A stretch of DNA of 64,000 bases from Scalindua_A sp046757465 (GTDB taxonomy: Bacteria > Planctomycetota > Brocadiia > Brocadiales > Scalinduaceae): positions 70,285 through 134,284 of the forward strand of contig JBHHYH010000001.1 of assembly GCA_046757465.1 (NCBI GenBank). Reading direction: 5' to 3'. Made by a program: the position numbers and the translations under genes. Positions 46,378 to 55,347 of the stretch are shown one piece after another (position 1 is the stretch's first letter; each line of letters opens with the position of its first letter). The notes beneath the pieces are model-generated. The model made no database searches. It saw nothing but the letters and a program-made list of their open reading frames with translations, and was not told where the DNA came from.

Positions 46378-47268
46378 TTAATTCAGCATGGATCTTGGTA
46401 CAATTACGGGAACTGCTTTGGGTATGATTTCAAACATTGTAGGAACATAACCAGCAAAGTCACCATCCAATTGATAGGGAACATGTAAATCTGAAGTAAC
46501 GGACACAATCTTACCTTTAATATACCTGACATCTTCTGATTCTGGAAGAGTTCTCATAAAGGCTTTCCAGACATGTCTTAGGATACTTAGGCGTCTTTTC
46601 ATCTTTACTATACATACATCAAAAGCCCCATCATCGACTTTTGCATAAGATGTAACTTCTATAGGTCCTGCATAACTTTTTGTATTTCCAACAAAGACAA
46701 GACCAGCATTATCTTCAATCAATTTTCCATCTACTTCTACTGATAATTTCGGATATTTGTAATTTAGTAGATTTTTAATTATTGGGATTGCATAGGAAAT
46801 ATAACTGATATTGCCAAACCTTCTTAGACTTAAGTCTTTAACTACCATAGCATCGAGCCCAATCCCGGCCAAAAGGACAAAATATCCATTCTCATTCCTT
46901 CCCAAATCCAATTTCAATTCATTTTCTTGTGTGATTACTTCACATGCATTTATAATATCAAAAGGAATTTTTAATTCCTTTGCAAGAACGTTTGCTGTAC
47001 CCGTAGGGATAATACCAAGTTTAATTTTCCAGTTTCTTAAACCATTTATAACCTCATTGAAGGTTCCATCACCACCCATGATAATAATTTTACAATCGTC
47101 GTCATTAAGACGTTGTACAGCCTTTCTTGCATCATCTCGTCTTTTCGTCTCGCAAAAATCTACCACGTAACCTCTATCCTTGAAAAACCCTAATATCTTA
47201 TGTAAAAACTCCTTAGAAATACCTTTGCCTGCAATAGGGTTTAAGATAATTAGTAACTTCTTTTGCAT
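46378..47268 (-). CDS. Diacylglycerol/lipid kinase family protein (YegS/BmrU type)
   Basis: The start is ATG 47268 (MQKKLLIILNPIAGKG), 14 bp after the guaA stop; the frame itself extends into guaA. NPIAGKG and IIMGGDGTFNEVINGL are the ATP-binding motifs of the DAGK catalytic domain. LGIIPTGTANVLAKEL and LDLGRNENGYFVLLAGIGLDA follow. It phosphorylates a membrane lipid such as diacylglycerol. Co-transcribed with guaA. Confidence 0.88.
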   Translation of the reverse strand: MQKKLLIILNPIAGKGISKEFLHKILGFFKDRGYVVDFCETKRRDDARKAVQRLNDDDCKIIIMGGDGTFNEVINGLRNWKIKLGIIPTGTANVLAKELKIPFDIINACEVITQENELKLDLGRNENGYFVLLAGIGLDAMVVKDLSLRRFGNISYISYAIPIIKNLLNYKYPKLSVEVDGKLIEDNAGLVFVGNTKSYAGPIEVTSYAKVDDGAFDVCIVKMKRRLSILRHVWKAFMRTLPESEDVRYIKGKIVSVTSDLHVPYQLDGDFAGYVPTMFEIIPKAVPVIVPRSMLN

Positions 47269-47281
47269 ATCTCGAAGTGAA

Positions 47282-48832
47282 TTATTCCCACTCAATAGTG
47301 CTTGGTGGTTTGGAGCTGATATCGTAAACAACACGGTTAACGCCTCTAACCTCGTTAATTATGCGGTTCGAGATCTTGGCTAGTAATTCGTGGGGTAATC
47401 TTACCCAATCGGCTGTCATAAAGTCGAATGTCTCTACGGCTCTCAATGCAATAACATTCTCATAGGTTCTCTCGTCTCCCATAACGCCTACACTACTAAC
47501 AGGTAGTAGTACGGCAAATGCCTGCCCAATTTCCTTGTAAAGACCTGCCGTTTTTATTTCCTGAATCATAATGTCATCCGCTTGTCTAAGAACTTTCAAT
47601 CGGTCTTCTGTAACTTCTCCTATTATCCTTATGGCAAGACCAGGTCCCGGGAAGGGGTGTCTCCATATAATATCATCCGGCAGACCAAGTGCCGAACCGA
47701 TTTTTCTCACTTCATCCTTAAAGAGGTCTTTAAGGGGTTCAACTAATTCAAACCCCAATTCTGCAGGCAGGGCTCCTACATTGTGATGACTTTTTATTTT
47801 GGCGGTTGGTCCCCCATGTGCGGAGATGCTTTCAATAATATCTGGATATAAGGTTCCTTGCGCCAGGTATTTAATGTCGGCTAATTTCTTGGATTCTTCT
47901 TTAAAAACGTCTATAAATTCATGACCGATGATTTTACGTTTTTGTTCCGGATCGATTACGCCTGACAAGCGGTTTAAGAATCTATCCCTGGCATCTACAA
48001 AATGCAAATCTACCTTGAAATTCTTTTTAAAGGTTTCAATCATATATTCCGATTCATTCGATCTTAGTAAGCCGTTGTCAACAAAGATGCAAGCAAGTTT
48101 GCTACCTATGGCCTTATAGATAAGGGCAGCCGTAACAGTAGAGTCAACACCACCCGATAAACCACATATAACCCTTTCTTTTCGGACTTGTTCTTGTATC
48201 TCTTTTATCGTCTTTTCAATGTATGAACTCATACTCCACTCACCACTGCAATGGCAAATTTTGAATAAGAAATTGTGCAATATCTGGTTGCCGGATGCGG
48301 TGTGTGTTGCTTCAGGATGGAATTGAACGCCATAGAAGTCTTTCTCCTTGTGTCTAACAGCAGCATATGGGCAATTTTCTGTATAGGCAAGCGATTGAAA
48401 ATCATCAGGAAGTTCTATCACCTGGTCGCCATGACTCATCCAGACGTTTATGTTACTATCTAGCGAATCAAGAAGAAGAGAATGGTCTTTAATGGTACAA
48501 TTAGTACGTCCGTATTCCCTGTTTTTTGACGGCTTTATCTTTGCGCCCAGTATTTGGCTGCCCAATTGTAACCCATATCATATTCCTAAGATCGGAATAT
48601 TCATAAAAAGTATTTTCTCATCGCAGCGTGGTGCATCTTTCACAGAAACGCTCGCGGGTCCACCGCTCAATATTATTCCTTTGGGATTAAGTTGTCTGAT
48701 TTCCTCCGGTGTTACGTTATATGATATAATCTTACTATAGACATTCTGTTCCCTGATTCTCCTTGCAATTAGATGAGAATACTGCGAACCAAAATCTATC
48801 ACAATCACAATTTCATGTGTTTCTTTACGCAT
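47282..48832 (-). CDS. guaA: GMP synthase with in-frame UGA at the catalytic cysteine codon
   Basis: One continuous frame of about 516 codons encodes GMP synthase, interrupted only by TGA at codon 85. The protein reads NIPILGI-UGA-YGLQLGSQILGAK, where all class I glutamine amidotransferases have GICYG; the missing residue is the nucleophilic Cys (Cys86 in E. coli). The rest is normal: VIDFGSQYSHLIARR, HGDQV and FHPEATHT of the amidotransferase, the PP-loop GLSGGVDSTV, and the C-terminal SSKPPSTIEWE. No frameshift is involved. If read as a stop, the downstream part could start at TTG 48565 and make an ammonia-dependent synthetase only. It converts XMP to GMP. Alternatives: UGA decoded as Cys or Sec, a point mutation, or a base-call error. 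Confidence 0.85.
48578..48580 (-). other. guaA: UGA codon at guaA catalytic Cys position
   Basis: Minus-strand reading is GGA-ATA-TGA-TAT-GGG, encoding G-I-stop-Y-G. Only the third base separates TGA from the Cys codons TGT and TGC. Downstream, UUGG-GCAG-CCAA forms a short 4-bp hairpin starting 15 bases after the UGA. It is too small to be a convincing bacterial SECIS element. Confidence 0.9.
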
Positions 48833-48977
48833 AGTTTTTCAGGTGTTATTAAAAAAATTCTTTGTAAAATACATGTATTTAGGTTTACTATATATTACAA
48901 AAATAATCAAGCTTGATTTTTAATCGCTTTATATTTACAAGCTAATATTAGGCGATTAAGGGCCTTTTAAAAAACGC

Positions 48978-49006
48978 TTGACTTTGTATTTCGGGTTAGT
49001 TATATT
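48978..49006 (+). promoter_or_regulatory. Strong sigma-70-type promoter of the dksA-like/lspA operon
   Basis: TTGACT at 48978-48983, a 17-bp spacer, and TATATT at 49001-49006. Each hexamer is one base off consensus. It lies 89 bp upstream of the DksA-like start codon. Confidence 0.6.
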
Positions 49007-49094
49007 CGAGTTTTAAGTGAAAAGCTAAAGGCTTCTCAATAGTTTTTAAGGATGGAAAGTAAAATGATTATGGTTATTTTTAGAAAAAAAATAA

Positions 49095-49502
49095 ATGAGT
49101 AAGGGAGTAATTAATTTGAAGGCAGCAGAATTAGTACAATTTAAGAAGGCGTTGTTGGAGATTCGGGAAAAGTTGATTGGAAATGTGACTCATATGGAAG
49201 ATGAAGCGTTGGGAAAATCCGGACATGATGCATCAGGAAACCTTTCAAACGTGCCTATTCACATGGCCGATGTTGGAACTGACAACTATGATCGTGATTT
49301 AACCATTGGATTAATTCAAAATGGTGAAGACGAGCTGAAAGCTATTGATGAGGCTTTAGAAAAGATAAGTAAAAAGACTTTTGGTTTATGCGAAGGCGAA
49401 GGATGCGGAAAAAAGATTTCAAAAGCACGTCTAACAGCATTACCTTATGTAAAATTATGTATTGAATGTCAGAGGCAGGAGGAAGGAACTGACAAATCTT
49501 AG
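49095..49502 (+). CDS. DksA/TraR family zinc-finger regulator
   Basis: 135 residues. A coiled-coil-like helical N-terminus (VQFKKALLEIREKLIGNV and EDELKAIDEALEKI) is followed by the C4 zinc finger, LCEGEGCGKKISKARL to YVKLCIECQRQEE near 98-125. DksA-type proteins reach RNA polymerase through the secondary channel and modulate transcription with ppGpp. Its 3' end overlaps the open frame of lspA, with which it forms an operon. Confidence 0.88.
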   Translation: MSKGVINLKAAELVQFKKALLEIREKLIGNVTHMEDEALGKSGHDASGNLSNVPIHMADVGTDNYDRDLTIGLIQNGEDELKAIDEALEKISKKTFGLCEGEGCGKKISKARLTALPYVKLCIECQRQEEGTDKS

Positions 49503-49983
49503 GATCTCGAAAAATGCCATTACATTCTTGGTTGTGACCTTTTGTGGTGTTCTTCTTGACCTAATAACAAAATGGATAATCTTCAAAAAATTTGAAAATG
49601 CTGGAAGATTCGAAGTCATACCAAAATTTCTAGGAATAATCTGCAGCGAAAATGAGGGTATTGTTTTTGGTTTTGCTCAAGGCAAAAATAATATCCTCAT
49701 TTTTTTTTCTATCGCTGCGATTGGCGCTATTTTATGGTTCTACAAGAGCTTTGACGGGTCTCGATTATACTCTAACATCGCTTTCGGAATGATACTCTCA
49801 GGCGCTATAGGGAATTTGTGGGATAGGATCTTTCATTATCATGTCAGAGATTTCATCGATCTTCATTTGGGTATGGGGTATCATTGGCCAACTTTTAATA
49901 TTGCGGACTCTCTTATATGTATAGGAGTTGGTTTACTCTTTTGCGAAGCATTATTTTACAAGAAAAAAACAGGGAAAGGGTGA
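49462..49983 (+). CDS. lspA: Lipoprotein signal peptidase (signal peptidase II)
   Basis: Up to 173 residues with four membrane helices. The catalytic aspartates are in RDFIDLHLG and FNIADSLICIG, and ENEGIVFGFAQG is the typical N-x-G-x-x-F segment. It cleaves prolipoproteins such as the cytochrome lipoprotein in this window. The start is uncertain: the frame opens with TTG at 49462 inside the DksA-like gene, while a CTG at 49489 follows a good GGAGG. Either way it overlaps the upstream gene. Confidence 0.93.
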   Translation: MNVRGRRKELTNLRISKNAITFLVVTFCGVLLDLITKWIIFKKFENAGRFEVIPKFLGIICSENEGIVFGFAQGKNNILIFFSIAAIGAILWFYKSFDGSRLYSNIAFGMILSGAIGNLWDRIFHYHVRDFIDLHLGMGYHWPTFNIADSLICIGVGLLFCEALFYKKKTGKG

Positions 49984-50850
49984 TTAGTTAGAACTCTGTT
50001 TAGTAAGTTTGTTATATTTCTCTAACAAACTACGAGTAATTTTACCTGGCTTTCCAGAAGAAATTTTTCGTCCATCTATCCTGACTACGGGTATAATTCC
50101 GGCAGCGGTGCCAGTCAAAAAACATTCATCGGCAACATATAAATCATACCGCGTCAATTGTTCTTCTTTTACCTTCATACCTGCTTTGATAGCTAAATCA
50201 ATAACAACATTCCTTGTTATGCCTACTAAAATCCCTGCATAAGTAGGAGGGGTGATAATTTCATTATCTTTCACTATAAAAATGTTGTCTCCGGTGCATT
50301 CTGCCACATAACCATCTTTATTTAACATAACACCCTCGGAGGCACCGGCATTAATACACTCAATCTTTCCCAGAATATTATTAAGGTAGTTCAGGGATTT
50401 TATCTTGGGGTTGAGTGCTTCATAGTGATTGCGAATTGTAGGTACAATAATTGCATCAAGGCCTTTTTCATATAATTCCCTCGGATATAGTTCAATGAGG
50501 TCTGTTATAATAATAATTTGTGGTTTCGAACAGTTAAATGGATCAAGCCCGAGTTTCCCTATCCCCCTCGTTACTACCAATCTAATATAGGAATCCTTCA
50601 TATTATTAGCATCAAGTGTATCTTTAACAGCATTTTTAATCTCTTCTTTGGTCATTGGTATCTCCAGGGCAATCGCTCTTGCAGAGTTGTAAAGTCGATC
50701 GATATGTTCAGAATACTTAAACATACGACCATTATAACACCTAATTCCCTCAAAAACCCCGTCTCCATATAACAAACCATGGTCAAAGACAGATATCTTG
50801 GCATCTTCTTTTGGATACAACTTTCCGTTTATGTATACCTTAAGCCCCAA
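49984..50850 (-). CDS. ilvE: Branched-chain amino acid aminotransferase
   Basis: About 289 residues. I place the start at TTG 50850 because AAAGGAG lies 8 bases upstream; the frame runs on to 50880 inside lolD. Motifs: KISVFDHGLLYGDGVFEGIRCYNG near 20, the PLP lysine in ALNPKIKSLNYLNNIL near 150, and GYVAECTGDNIFIV near 190. The VFEGIR and SLNYLNN forms favour IlvE over PabC. It is the last step of Leu/Ile/Val synthesis. Confidence 0.86.
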   Translation of the reverse strand: MGLKVYINGKLYPKEDAKISVFDHGLLYGDGVFEGIRCYNGRMFKYSEHIDRLYNSARAIALEIPMTKEEIKNAVKDTLDANNMKDSYIRLVVTRGIGKLGLDPFNCSKPQIIIITDLIELYPRELYEKGLDAIIVPTIRNHYEALNPKIKSLNYLNNILGKIECINAGASEGVMLNKDGYVAECTGDNIFIVKDNEIITPPTYAGILVGITRNVVIDLAIKAGMKVKEEQLTRYDLYVADECFLTGTAAGIIPVVRIDGRKISSGKPGKITRSLLEKYNKLTKQSSN

Positions 50851-50864
50851 TACAACAGCTCCTT

Positions 50865-51581
50865 TCAATTCTCGATACAATTTACAATCTTACCATCTGT
50901 TATCCTAACCACACTTCCTGCCATTTTTGTAAACCGCTCATCATGGGTGACTATTACCACGGTTTGCTTTGTACTCTCATTTAATTCCCAAATCAACTCT
51001 TGAATCTCTATTCCTGATTTTGTATCGAGATTACCGGTTGGTTCGTCACACAATAATACTTCTGGATCATTCATTAAAGCCCTGACGATTGCTACTCTTT
51101 GCTTCTCCCCGCCTGAAAGTTCGTCTGGTCTATGGTTTATTCTATCTCCTAAACCTACTCGCCTTAAAAGGTCAACTGCCTTTTCAGTATTCTCTTTTTT
51201 GGATTTTGTCCTGAAGAACCTCTTCCCAATTAGACGGGGCATCAATACATTTTCCAGTGCATTAAAATCAGGTAAAAGGTGATAAAATTGAAACACAAAG
51301 CCGAAGATTCTATTCCGCTTTTCAGCTAATACTCTTTGCCCGACAATACTCAAGTTTTCGCCTTTAAAGCTAACATAGCCAGAAGTCGGTGTATCCAACA
51401 TACCTAAGATATGAAGAAGTGTACTTTTGCCTGCACCTGAAGCCCCTAAAATGATTAATATTTCACTTTTCTTTACGCCCAGATTGATTCCATCAAGTAC
51501 GCGGAGTGTAGTCTTACCAACTTTATATTCTTTGTGAATATCTCTGGCACATAAAAACCTATTGTTAAATGCTTCTGTCAT
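50865..51581 (-). CDS. lolD: LolD-like ABC transporter ATPase
   Basis: 238 residues of the MacB/LolD subfamily: Walker A GASGAGKST near 48, Q-loop FVFQFYHLLPDFNALENVLMP, signature LSGGEKQRVAIVRAL and Walker B VLLCDEPTGNLD. LolD drives release of lipoproteins from the inner membrane with LolC/E. The usual lolC permease gene is not between lysS and this gene and none is visible nearby. It lies 37 bp after lysS on the same strand. Confidence 0.88.
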   Translation of the reverse strand: MTEAFNNRFLCARDIHKEYKVGKTTLRVLDGINLGVKKSEILIILGASGAGKSTLLHILGMLDTPTSGYVSFKGENLSIVGQRVLAEKRNRIFGFVFQFYHLLPDFNALENVLMPRLIGKRFFRTKSKKENTEKAVDLLRRVGLGDRINHRPDELSGGEKQRVAIVRALMNDPEVLLCDEPTGNLDTKSGIEIQELIWELNESTKQTVVIVTHDERFTKMAGSVVRITDGKIVNCIEN

Positions 51582-51618
51582 ATCTTTTCAAAAATTAACT
51601 ATCGTGTGTGCTGGCTTA

Positions 51619-53049
51619 TCAACACTGCTGCCGTAACAACGGGAACAAAATTACATCTCGAATAGATAGGCTGTTTGTCAGGATCATAATCAACCTATCA
51701 ATGCCGATTCCTAAGCCACCTGCGGGGGGCATTCCGTATTTAAGCGCCTTTAGAAAATCTTCGTCTATCTTTCCTTCTTCATCGATATCAACCGTTTGAT
51801 CATGGAACCGCTTACTTTGTTCAATAGGTTCATTTAATTCAGTATAAGAATTGGCAATCTCCATTGTAGCAATATATAATTCAAACCTTTGAGCTAAATC
51901 GGGGTCATTATCACAAGATTTTGTTAATGGGCAAAGAGTAACCGGATAATCAAGCACGAACGTTGGATTCCATAATTCCTTTTCAACGAGTTGTTTAAAA
52001 ATATCTTCAGCTATAATGTCCTTATGTACACCCTCAACATTGAGCCCTAGCCCCTTCCCTTTTTCCCGTAGCCCGTTTTCATCCTTTAAATCGACCGAGG
52101 CATGCTTTACCAAAAGTTCAGAAAACGTGCTTCGTTGCCAGGGGGAGGACACGTTCAATTTACGATCACCGTAAGGAATCTCAAATTCGTTGTAGAGTTC
52201 ACGAACTAATGAGGTAATTAAACTTTCTGTTAATTCCATCATCCCATCGTAATCACTGTATGCCTGGTAAAGCTCCATCATCGTAAACTCCGGGTTATGT
52301 CGTGTGGAAATGCCTTCGTTGCGGAAATTTCTATTAATTTCATAGACCCTTTCCATCCCTCCAACAAGTAGTCTTTTCAAATACAATTCAGGTGCGATAC
52401 GCAAATATAGATCTATATCCAATACGTTATGATGCGTAATAAAAGGCTTTGCTACCGCTCCACCGGGAATGGGCTGCATCATAGGAGTTTCAACCTCAAC
52501 AAAATTTCTGCCATCAAGAAAGCTTCTGATTGATTTTATAATGTTTGACCTCTTTAAAAAAAGCTCCATTACCTTATCGTTTGACGAGAGATCAAGGTAA
52601 CGTTGCCTGTATCTGATTTCAACGTCTTTCAAACCGTGCCATTTTTCGGGTGGTGGAAGTAGCGCCTTGGAAAGCACAGTAAAATCATCTGCAAAAACAG
52701 TTATTTCGCCTGTCCTGGTCTTAAACACTTCACCTTCTACACCAATTATGTCTCCCAAGTCCAGCAGGCGGAAAATATCATATTTTTCTTCACCTACTTT
52801 ATCCAGCTTTATGTAAACCTGAAGTTTTCCTGTCCAATCCTTTATGTGAAGAAATGCAGCCTTACCATGGGGCCTCATAGTTACGATCCGACCTGTGCAT
52901 CTTGCCTTCTTTCCTTTTTCTTCCTCTGAATAGCCGTCTATTACTTCATTCAATGGTGTAGCTTGATTGTAACTTGCACCATAAGGTTCGACTCCCTTAT
53001 CCTTGAGTTTGTTTATTTTTTCAATTCTATTTTTTTCAAACGTGTCCAC
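51619..53049 (-). CDS. lysS: Lysyl-tRNA synthetase, class II
   Basis: 476 residues, near the usual 490-500. The OB-fold anticodon domain (ARCTGRIVTMRPHGKAAFLHIKD) precedes the class II core, with YRQRYLDLSSN, RNFRNEGISTRHNPEFTMMELYQAY (motif 2) and GLGIGIDRLIMILT (motif 3). It ends with IRDVILFPLLRQQ. The first gene of the lysS-lolD-ilvE run. Confidence 0.96.
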   Translation of the reverse strand: MDTFEKNRIEKINKLKDKGVEPYGASYNQATPLNEVIDGYSEEEKGKKARCTGRIVTMRPHGKAAFLHIKDWTGKLQVYIKLDKVGEEKYDIFRLLDLGDIIGVEGEVFKTRTGEITVFADDFTVLSKALLPPPEKWHGLKDVEIRYRQRYLDLSSNDKVMELFLKRSNIIKSIRSFLDGRNFVEVETPMMQPIPGGAVAKPFITHHNVLDIDLYLRIAPELYLKRLLVGGMERVYEINRNFRNEGISTRHNPEFTMMELYQAYSDYDGMMELTESLITSLVRELYNEFEIPYGDRKLNVSSPWQRSTFSELLVKHASVDLKDENGLREKGKGLGLNVEGVHKDIIAEDIFKQLVEKELWNPTFVLDYPVTLCPLTKSCDNDPDLAQRFELYIATMEIANSYTELNEPIEQSKRFHDQTVDIDEEGKIDEDFLKALKYGMPPAGGLGIGIDRLIMILTNSLSIRDVILFPLLRQQC

Positions 53050-53239
53050 GGGATTTCTCTAACTTCAAATATTTAGGTTACTTGCGTGGGTGTGTAAAAT
53101 TCCGCTGAATTTTGAGCAGATTCGGGTTATTCTATCAACAAAGCACATGCTGTCAAGAAAAATGCAAAATGACACTGATGGTAAAGGGGGGGCTTGTTTC
53201 TCCTTGAATATGTGTTTTAAAAGCATTAATATTAAGAGA

Positions 53240-53593
53240 ATGGATCAACGTTTTACCAAGATGGAACGCTTGCAAAAAAGGAAAGAATTTCAGAGAGTTT
53301 TTGATAAAGGAAAGGTTTTTAGTAACGACCAGACAACAATATATGCGCTATTAAATGATGATTCTGTCTCCCGACTGGGTCTCGTCGTGGGAAGAAAATT
53401 TGGTAATGCACCCAGGCGTAACAGGTTTAAACGAATCTTTCGAGAGGCATATAGGTTAAATAAACATTTGTTGGAAAATGGCATAGACTTAATAATAATT
53501 CCGAGGTCGGGGTTAACTGATCTTTCACTAAGGGCAATCGAGGATAAATTTAAGAAAGTTCTGGCACAGATTAACGAGCAATTGAGGAAATGA
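53240..53593 (+). CDS. rnpA: Ribonuclease P protein component
   Basis: About 117 residues from ATG 53240; the frame is open from 53090, but the family begins at MERLQKRKEFQRVFDKG. The RNR motif APRRNRFKRIFREAYR near residue 70 and the IIIPRSGL segment are typical. It is the protein subunit of RNA-based RNase P. The frame overlaps yidD by four bases (ATGA). The usual upstream rpmH gene is not present. Confidence 0.92.
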   Translation: MDQRFTKMERLQKRKEFQRVFDKGKVFSNDQTTIYALLNDDSVSRLGLVVGRKFGNAPRRNRFKRIFREAYRLNKHLLENGIDLIIIPRSGLTDLSLRAIEDKFKKVLAQINEQLRK

Positions 53594-53799
53594 GACACAT
53601 ACTAATTAAATTTGTACAGGTGTATCAGGTGATATTATCTCCCCTTCTACATCCATCATGCCGCTACTCCCCAACATGTTCACAATACGTGATAGATGCG
53701 ATTGAAAAAAGAGGCATCTTTATAGGAATATTTAAGGGTATATGGAGAATACTTAGGTGTAATCCTTTTGGTGGGTCTGGATACGACCCTGCTAAATAA
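53590..53799 (+). CDS. yidD: Membrane protein insertion efficiency factor
   Basis: 69 residues, all typical of YidD: LIKFVQVYQVILSPLLHP, the cysteine motif SCRYSPTCSQYVIDAI and WRILRCNPFGGSGYDPA. It assists YidC-dependent membrane insertion. It starts within the rnpA stop (ATGA). yidC does not follow; the next gene is glutamate formiminotransferase. Confidence 0.95.
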   Translation: MRHILIKFVQVYQVILSPLLHPSCRYSPTCSQYVIDAIEKRGIFIGIFKGIWRILRCNPFGGSGYDPAK

Positions 53800-53820
53800 T
53801 CTCTGAGATAAACCAAAACC

Positions 53821-54825
53821 ATGCCGGCAGACAAAAGAATTATAGAATGCGTGCCAAATATCAGTGAAGGACGAAATCAGAATATTATAAACAAAATTGT
53901 ATCATCTATACAATCAATCGAAACTGTTAAAGTGTTAAATGTAGAATCCGACAGGGACTACAACAGAACCGTAATAACCTTTGCAGGGGAACCATTGTAC
54001 GTAAAAGCAGCAGCATTCAATGCAATATTTAAGGCATCAGAACTAATAGATATGTCGAAGCATAAGGGAGAACATCCAAGAATAGGCGCAACGGACGTAT
54101 GCCCCTTCATACCTGTTTCTGATGTGACCATGGGTGAATGTGTACATTTCGCAAATATGCTGGGTAGAGACGTCGGAAGTGAGCTTGGTATTCCGGTATA
54201 TTTATATGAATATGCAGCGAAATCGGTAGACCGGAGAAATCTTGAAAGTATCAGGAAAGGAGAATACGAAGGCCTGAGGGAAAAGCTGAAAAATTTGACT
54301 CCGGATTATGGGCCTGTAGAATACAATGATAGAATTAAAAAATCTGGCGCTACAATAATTGGAGCAAGATCCTTTTTGATTGCCTATAACGTGAACCTCA
54401 AGACCAAAGATGTGAGTATAGCTAATGAGATAGCGAAGAAGGTGAGGGAATCAGGTTCACTAAAAAGGGATGAGACAGGAAAAAAGATCAGGGTTCCAGG
54501 AATGCTGAAGTGGGTAAAGGCAATGGGAGTAGAACTGAAAAGGCACCGTCTGGTACAGGTTTCCATGAACCTGACTAACTATAAAGAGACTTCTATACAT
54601 ACAGCATTCGAAACCGTAAAGACTCAAGCCAGGGAGTATGGTACAGAGGTAACTGGAAGTGAAATAGTTGGACTCGTTTCAAAAGATGCACTGGTTGAAG
54701 CAGGCGCTTCCTATATAGGTAACAATTCAGAGGATAAGTTGATAAAGGCCGCAATAAAAAATCTAGGATTAAGTCAGTTAAATAAATTTGAACCTGAGAA
54801 GAAGATAATAGAGTATCTAATATAA
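53821..54825 (+). CDS. ftcD: Glutamate formiminotransferase
   Basis: 334 residues, matching the formiminotransferase half of FTCD without the cyclodeaminase. Landmarks: ECVPNISEGRNQ, KGEHPRIGATDVCPFIP with the catalytic His region, PVYLYEYAA, GARSFLIAYNVNL and MNLTNYKETSIH. It transfers a formimino group between glutamate and tetrahydrofolate. The start is ATG 53821, 21 bp after yidD. Confidence 0.93.
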   Translation: MPADKRIIECVPNISEGRNQNIINKIVSSIQSIETVKVLNVESDRDYNRTVITFAGEPLYVKAAAFNAIFKASELIDMSKHKGEHPRIGATDVCPFIPVSDVTMGECVHFANMLGRDVGSELGIPVYLYEYAAKSVDRRNLESIRKGEYEGLREKLKNLTPDYGPVEYNDRIKKSGATIIGARSFLIAYNVNLKTKDVSIANEIAKKVRESGSLKRDETGKKIRVPGMLKWVKAMGVELKRHRLVQVSMNLTNYKETSIHTAFETVKTQAREYGTEVTGSEIVGLVSKDALVEAGASYIGNNSEDKLIKAAIKNLGLSQLNKFEPEKKIIEYLI

Positions 54826-54893
54826 CTTAGGCGTCTAGTTCATAATTGCGATAGCGTATTTTGATTAACATAATTAATATTGAGACTCTTCAC

Positions 54894-55032
54894 GGAGTTT
54901 ACTCTGATGCATAAAAATCCAGACCCTTCGCTTATGTCATTCTGACCCCGCATCCTTGCTTCCGCAGCGTGCCGCTACGGTGCAAGGAAGCAGCGGGGGA
55001 AGAATCTATATTTAGAACTCAGGGTAAACTCC
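54894..55032. repeat. 139-bp inverted-repeat element
   Basis: GGAGTTTACTCTGA at 54894-54907 pairs with TCAGGGTAAACTCC at 55019-55032 (13 of 14). A nested palindrome near 54948-54998 (CCCGCATCCTTGCTTCC against GGAAGCAGCGGGG) forms the core. A further GGATAAACTCC arm lies near 55087. No open frame. It fills most of the gap after ftcD. Confidence 0.55.
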
Positions 55033-55176
55033 ACGAACGAAGAATCTAATCTTTCAAACTTATTTTGAGAATGACAACAGGTTCAAGGATAAACTCCGTA
55101 ACTGAAAAATTTCTTGCTCGAAAGACGCAGTCGGGCATCTTAACCGTTACCGATTAACGACCAAAGGAGCTAAACA

Positions 55177-55347
55177 ATGGCTAATTGTTGGAAATGCGGA
55201 CGTTTTTTAGGCGTAAAGGATGAATGGAAAAAGATGGAGACAGAAAAGGGAGACATATGCTACGTATGTTACAACGAAGCAAAGGAATCAGCGGAAGAAC
55301 AAATACAAAAAGATATGGATAAGATATTGAAAAAGAAAAGGGAATAG
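55177..55347 (+). CDS. 56-residue zinc-ribbon protein
   Basis: ATG at 55177 follows AAAGGAGCTAAACA. The protein MANCWKCGRFLG begins with C-x-x-C and has a second pair in GDICYVCYNEAKES, forming a treble-clef or rubredoxin-like zinc site. A helical Lys-rich tail (QKDMDKILKKKRE) ends it. Partial copies occur at 55996-56130 and 57716-57783. Function unknown. Confidence 0.7.
   Translation: MANCWKCGRFLGVKDEWKKMETEKGDICYVCYNEAKESAEEQIQKDMDKILKKKRE

Noticed and set aside
48540..48577. SECIS element after the guaA UGA
   Set aside because: Only a 4-bp hairpin (TTGG/CCAA) is visible; bacterial SECIS stems are longer with a defined loop, so selenocysteine is not supported by structure.
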